Below are positions 60,601 through 64,000 of a stretch of DNA of 64,000 bases, piece by piece. The position numbers were made by a program, and so were the translations under genes. The DNA comes from Mesorhabditis belari (lineage: Eukaryota; Nematoda; Chromadorea; Rhabditida; Rhabditidae), in the NCBI GenBank assembly GCA_958450365.1, contig CAUEEP010000743.1, positions 1,790,001 through 1,854,000 on the forward strand. Direction: 5' to 3'. Positions within the stretch are counted from its first letter, which is position 1, and each line of letters begins with the position of its first letter. The notes under the pieces were generated by a model that saw nothing but the letters and a program-made list of their open reading frames with translations, was not told where the DNA came from and made no database searches.

Positions 60601-61411
60601 CTTCGGCTGAAATCCATCATCGGCTACGACATATATAAGAAGTTGCAAAAGCTCAAAGAAATCAAATTTCTGTTTCATCTTGAGATCAAGATGCCGATTG
60701 ATCCCCGTAAAAGATGTGTGTGATCTGGGCAAGAAAAAAAAGAAGAAAGAACATATGAGAATCCCCAGCAGCTGACTGAGATTGGCTAAGATATTGAATT
60801 CACAACAACCCTCCTTTCCAGTCCAAAGATGTCTTCTTTTCCCTTCTCTTGAATCAGAGCTGGGATCATTTGTGTGTGTTTTCATGGGTTTTCAATAATA
60901 ACCCAAAAAAAATACCTTGTTCTCATGTTTTTCGCTAGTAGCACTGTCAAATTTAGAATGTTTCCACTGATTCCAAAAAGAGCAATCACCGGTACGACAT
61001 AGCCTGAAATTCGATAAGGACAATGGAATCAAAAAGATTGTCGTTCCTGGTTCAAGTTTCAATTTTTCAAAAGATATTCATCCAAGTTTAAGCCATTGTA
61101 GTTGGGGGAAAAGTTACCGATAAGAACGTTGCTCAACCCGTGAACGGAAAGCATCATTTGCCGTTCGCCGAGACATTTAAGAGCTGGATCTGGTAGAGGT
61201 GGAGCCATCGGTGACACAGATGATGAAACACTTGGGCTAAGTGTTGTTGTTTCCATCCATGTACTATCCAAAGAAGACGAGGAAAACCATGACTAAATAT
61301 TCAAATCTAGTTTTTTGCAACTAATTTTTAACAATTTACAATTTAACGAACCTCTGTGAAGGGTAGCGAAGTTTGAGTTGAAGCAAACGTACTCGATATT
61401 AGAGTACTCAT
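54632..61411 (-). CDS. Class A GPCR, FMRFamide/neuropeptide-receptor type
   Basis: A seven-helix plasma-membrane receptor. There are twelve exons: 61411-61352, 61292-61118, 61003-60916, 60231-60052, 60004-59858, 59813-59666, 59420-59344, 59302-59182, 59128-59060, 58966-58827, 55108-55051 and 54730-54632. All phases agree, giving 453 aa. TM1 contains VPVIALFGISGNILNLTVLL, and TM2 contains LACLAVADVVFLLCMLPDAM. TM3 ends IICSERLIGIRYPL, with SER in place of DRY. ECL2 has Cys-rich YKCEWRNFCNGTQ, and TM5 is VCVVFIPVLLVFISNLLLIA. TM6 is preceded by RARTEHKVTLTVCAIV. TM7 is VVVGKALNFILFCLSSASFR, with no strict NPxxY. The Ser-rich tail ends SPREHSGSVY. A 3.7-kb intron holds two foldback elements. The peptide ligand cannot be predicted. 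Confidence 0.88.
54736..54990. repeat. 11-bp tandem repeat ATATCTAAATT
   Basis: About 22 copies of ATATCTAAATT and ATATCAAAATT variants lie in the last GPCR intron, starting next to its 3' acceptor. Confidence 0.95.
55231..55424. repeat. Foldback element
   Basis: The arm TAGCAATCCAACTTTGAGCT followed by CAAATCTCTTGGTGTT is repeated inverted at about 55373-55420. It lies in the large GPCR intron. Confidence 0.8.
56606..57086. repeat. Foldback element, 480 bp
   Basis: The arms of about 150 bp start GAGTGGGACAAATGCTACC and contain TGCGCACCCGGACATTTGCG, and are inverted at the right. It lies in the large GPCR intron. Confidence 0.88.
57607..58033. repeat. Foldback element built from CCGATTTAGATTTCCGT units
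   Basis: Five tandem 17-bp units at the left (57636-57720) meet an inverted copy of the unit at once (57721-57745) and again near the right end (57990-58022). The left edge is ATTCAACTGAATAAAGCATA, the same as at 60347. Confidence 0.85.
58430..58716. mobile_element. M2 foldback MITE, copy 3 (full length)
   Basis: Both ends are intact: TACCGTATTTCTTCGAATAG and CTATTCGAAGAAATACGGTA. The arms of about 125 bp are nearly perfect. It lies in the large GPCR intron, 110 bp from the TM7 exon donor. Confidence 0.93.
59508..59590 (+). pseudogene. tRNA-like sequence in a GPCR intron
   Basis: A box B-like GGTTCAATTCC and a long perfect stem TCTCCGGA/TCCGGAGA around loop CTGAAGC (would-be anticodon GAA) are present, followed by TTTTT. 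The D-arm region is too long for a standard cloverleaf, so it is probably a tRNA-derived relic. Confidence 0.4.
60347..60642. repeat. Foldback element
   Basis: The arms run from TATATGTCGTAGCCGATGAT to the inverted ATCATCGGCTACGACATATA end, about 115 bp each. It lies between GPCR exons 60916 and 60231. A piece following it (AAGTTGCAAAAGCTCAAAGA...) belongs to the 62.3-kb repeat. Confidence 0.9.
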
Positions 61412-61847
61412 CTCTGCAAATGTTTCGATCGATTATCAGAATTAATGGTAAGAAAAAAAAATGGAGAGAAATGGAAATTGGGTATTGTAATAAATAGTGT
61501 GATGGAAAAGAAAACATGAAGTCGCTTGGATTCACCTTTTATGACCTGTGAGAGTGCGAAGAGATAAGCTTTAAAGTCTAAAGGGAAACAAAAAAAGAAA
61601 CGTGAGTGAGCATCCAGGGATCCATTTCTTCTTTTACCCATTTCAAAAAAACAAAATCTGTTTGGATTTAGGGATATTTGTATAGTGTTTGTCTTTTTAA
61701 GTCATCAGAAGGAAGAGATAAGAATTAGTACAGACTCTGACTCATTTATTCATCACTTTAATGAGCAGAGAACTGAGGAATTTCGGATTTTTGTTTTAGT
61801 TTTGTAAATCAGAACTAGAACGATATTTTACGCAAACTTTTTAATTA

Positions 61848-62600
61848 GGGAAGGTCGCCAACTTAAGGTGAAATTTCAAAAAGAGACCTATCCTATCTTG
61901 TTCGATTTTTTACGGGCTTTCCAAATTCGCTTTTAGTTTTTCCTAAATGGTTATGCATTGGTTCAAAAAAATTTAAAGAAATGTTGTCGACGAGGGAGTT
62001 GAACTAGTAGCAAAAACTTTGTAATTGAGAGAATTACTTCTCGACCACAGAGAGAGAATTTTAAGCCAAGCGAGGAAGTGTTATAAAGTAATAGAGACAA
62101 AGTAATAAACTAATAAACTAATAAACTAATAATCAAATCTTACAAAGACAAAGTAATAAACTTTAAAGCCAAATTTCTTGCGTTTCGAAGCCATTTAGGA
62201 AAAACTAAAAGCGGATTTGGAAAGCCTGTAAAAAATAGAACAAGATAGGATAGATCTTTTTTGAAATTCCACTTTGAGTTGACGACCTTCCCTAGTAAGA
62301 AGTTGCAACAGCTCAAAGAAATCAAATTTCTGTGTCATCTTGAGATCAAGATGCAAATTTCTCTGTGTCGGTGCAAATTTTATGAGCCACCTCTCGGCAC
62401 TGTGAGCAATAAACCCCGTAAACGGTGAAAATTCTCTAAAAGATAGGAGCGATTTGTGAAAAATTTCTTTGGTTACTTTAATTACCCCTTCTTCATGTCT
62501 GAGAATTAATTGATCTACCGCAATGATCACGAATTTGCATCTTGATCTCAAGATGACACAGAAATTTGATTTCTTTGAGCCGTTGCAACTTCTTACTGGG
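61848..62600. repeat. Two overlapping foldbacks
   Basis: GGGAAGGTCGCCAACTTAAG... at 61848 pairs with its inverse ending at 62295. The next arm, AGTAAGAAGTTGCAACAGCT..., pairs with its inverse at about 62520-62600, after which a third copy of the first arm (GGGAAGGTCGTCAACTCAAA) follows. A relic of the middle arm is at 60651. Confidence 0.8.
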
Positions 62601-63778
62601 GAAGGTCGTCAACTCAAAGTGGAATTTCAAAAAAAGACCTATCCTATGTTCTATTTTTTGTTCTGTTCTATTTTTTACAGGCTTTCCAATAGAAAATCCG
62701 TTTTTAAGCAAAACGTGCAGAAAAAGGAAAAAAATATTGAAAAATTTTTCCCTACGCATAAATAAAATGTGGGAACATTGATTTCAATTTGGGATGATCG
62801 AGAGAAAAAGTATTGCTTAAAAATGAATGATTGAGGAATAAAAGAAAAGAAAACAATGGAAAAGAAGACAAGACAAAGTCTAAGCAGAAAAACAAGACTA
62901 GACAAAGTCTAAGCAGAAAAACAAGACAACAACAAAAACTTCTACAATGAACATTGAATTGAATTGAATTTTGAAATGAAATTCTTCAATTGAAAAAGAA
63001 AACAAGACAAAGCCTAAGCCTCTTGATCTTTGAATTGAAATCCGAGGAAAATCAAAGTTCGGACTGTGAAGAGAAAGCAAAAAAAAAGAAGAGATCTCTC
63101 AATTTCACCCAAATTATTCACCCTATCCATCTTTAAACATAAAAATTCAAACATAAACAAGAGATTCTTTGGAGCCAAGACAATGCTAACGAATAGTAAA
63201 TTTCTAATCTCAAGTCTTTTCTATCGTTTAGAATCTCATAGTTAAAACAGAATGAATGAATGAATAAAACAGAATGAACAATGCTTGTTCATTCTGTTAA
63301 TGTTGATAACGAGCTCAAGAAAGTCTTTAGCCTATTTTTTAACAATTCAAACGAACATCAACGCTGTTCAGATGCTTTATTCCTTTAAAAAAGAAACTTT
63401 TTTTGAAAAAAACGCTTTAAATCCGAAAAACAAACACCACGCAGTTGAGTATTTTTTAAAAAAAAAAAGTTAAATTATTGGGGGGAAAAGCAGTAAAAAG
63501 ATGATGTTTTTTTCACAAATGGACATTCATTTTGAGATATTTTCTGCAAAAGAAAAGATACGGGAGAAGATAGAATTGACTTTTCTCGCATCTCACTCAT
63601 CCATTTTTAGAAAAACTCATCTTCTTCTTTCTAAAGGCAACAAAATGGAAATATCTTTTCAGAAAAAAAAAATTAAATTCCTTGTAAATATCATAGAATA
63701 AAGGAAAGTCTTTTTGAAAATCTCACAATCAAAATCAAATCAAAATGTATTTGATTGCATTAAGGGTCGTCTTGCTAT

Positions 63779-63850
63779 CCAGCAACTCCCAGCAACTCCC
63801 AGCAACTCCCAGCAACTCCCAGCAACTCCTAGCAACTCCCAGCAACTCCC
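63779..63850. repeat. 11-bp tandem repeat CAGCAACTCCC
   Basis: Six to seven nearly perfect copies. Confidence 0.95.
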
Positions 63851-63865
63851 TCCATATCCAAAAGT

Positions 63866-64000
63866 GCTCAAACTGTCACATATGACAATAGACAATACGA
63901 TTTTGGTTTGTGTGTGAGACTCAAAAATGAAGGACTGGAGATGTCCCAGTTTGAGCACTTTCTTCAAAAGAAACCCATTTTGGTGTCAATAGAAAAGTTG
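63866..64000. mobile_element. Truncated ATTGGGTTGGT-family MITE at the window end
   Basis: It shares CACTTTCTTCAAAAGAAACC and AGTCCTCCATTTTTGAGTCT-type blocks with the element at 50287, but the blocks are arranged differently. It runs off the edge. Confidence 0.7.

Larger units (their letters stand above)
61412..64000. other. Upstream of the GPCR, repeats, no gene
   Basis: Contains two nested foldbacks (61848-62295 and 62291-62600), AGACAAAGTCTAAGCAGAAA duplications (about 62870-62920), an 11-bp minisatellite and a truncated MITE at the end. Open frames are short and unconvincing. Confidence 0.55.

Noticed and set aside
61978..62050. Minus-strand tRNA-like sequence with AGTTCAACTCCC
   Set aside because: Stems do not pair and it lies in the loop of a foldback; listed only here as a possible relic.
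1..64000. Search for a novel multi-gene system such as a defence or biosynthetic cluster
   Set aside because: The genes are unrelated conserved nematode genes; the unusual content is in repeats and partial exon copies, not in a new gene system.

Overview
The window is genomic DNA of a rhabditid-type nematode that is not C. elegans itself. The coding signal is broken into many small exons. Most introns are 40-60 nt with GT donors and TTTTCAG-like acceptors. The recognisable proteins are typical nematode orthologs, and the gaps are full of short foldback elements. From memory, the calnexin and PAN3 genes, and the ESS-2 and LASP genes, are close neighbours in C. elegans (cosmids ZK632 and F42H10 on chromosome III), so some ancestral gene order seems to survive here.

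Layout. At 1-15454 (minus) lies the 5' two thirds of a teneurin gene (ten-1): two alternative starts, one transmembrane segment, an EGF array, NHL-like repeats and the beginning of the YD shell. The gene runs off the left edge. At 18716-20552 (plus) is a six-exon bHLH transcription factor of 188 aa. It converges with calnexin (20910-24120, minus). At 24.1-31.6 kb is a transposon-rich gap with a foldback/Tc1-like MITE, a decayed hAT transposase and a 1.67-kb Tc1-like element with a full-length transposase reading frame. Then come three minus-strand genes: PAN3 pseudokinase (31646-34389), the splicing factor ESS-2 (34822-37333) and the LIM-nebulin-SH3 protein LASP (38403-42070). At 42.1-46.3 kb are repeats and one weak gene candidate. 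At 46330-53314 (plus) is an arrestin-domain gene with two alternative first exons. At 54632-61411 (minus) is a 12-exon class A neuropeptide-type GPCR of 453 aa. The remainder to 64000 is repeats.

The genes do not form one pathway. ESS-2 and PAN3 are on one strand about 430 bp apart and could be co-transcribed. The dominant theme is intron colonisation by palindromic MITEs. Family M1 has four good copies, M2 has three, and there are many singletons. Several elements sit where they could affect a gene: next to the arrestin start codon, beside a ten-1 splice donor, and in a 489-bp calnexin exon-plus-MITE block copied into an intron of the neighbouring bHLH gene.

Exon models for the bHLH, arrestin and GPCR genes were built by hand and checked for splice phase; each sums to a multiple of three. 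The ten-1, calnexin, PAN3, ESS-2 and LASP models are less exact at some boundaries. No database search was possible.
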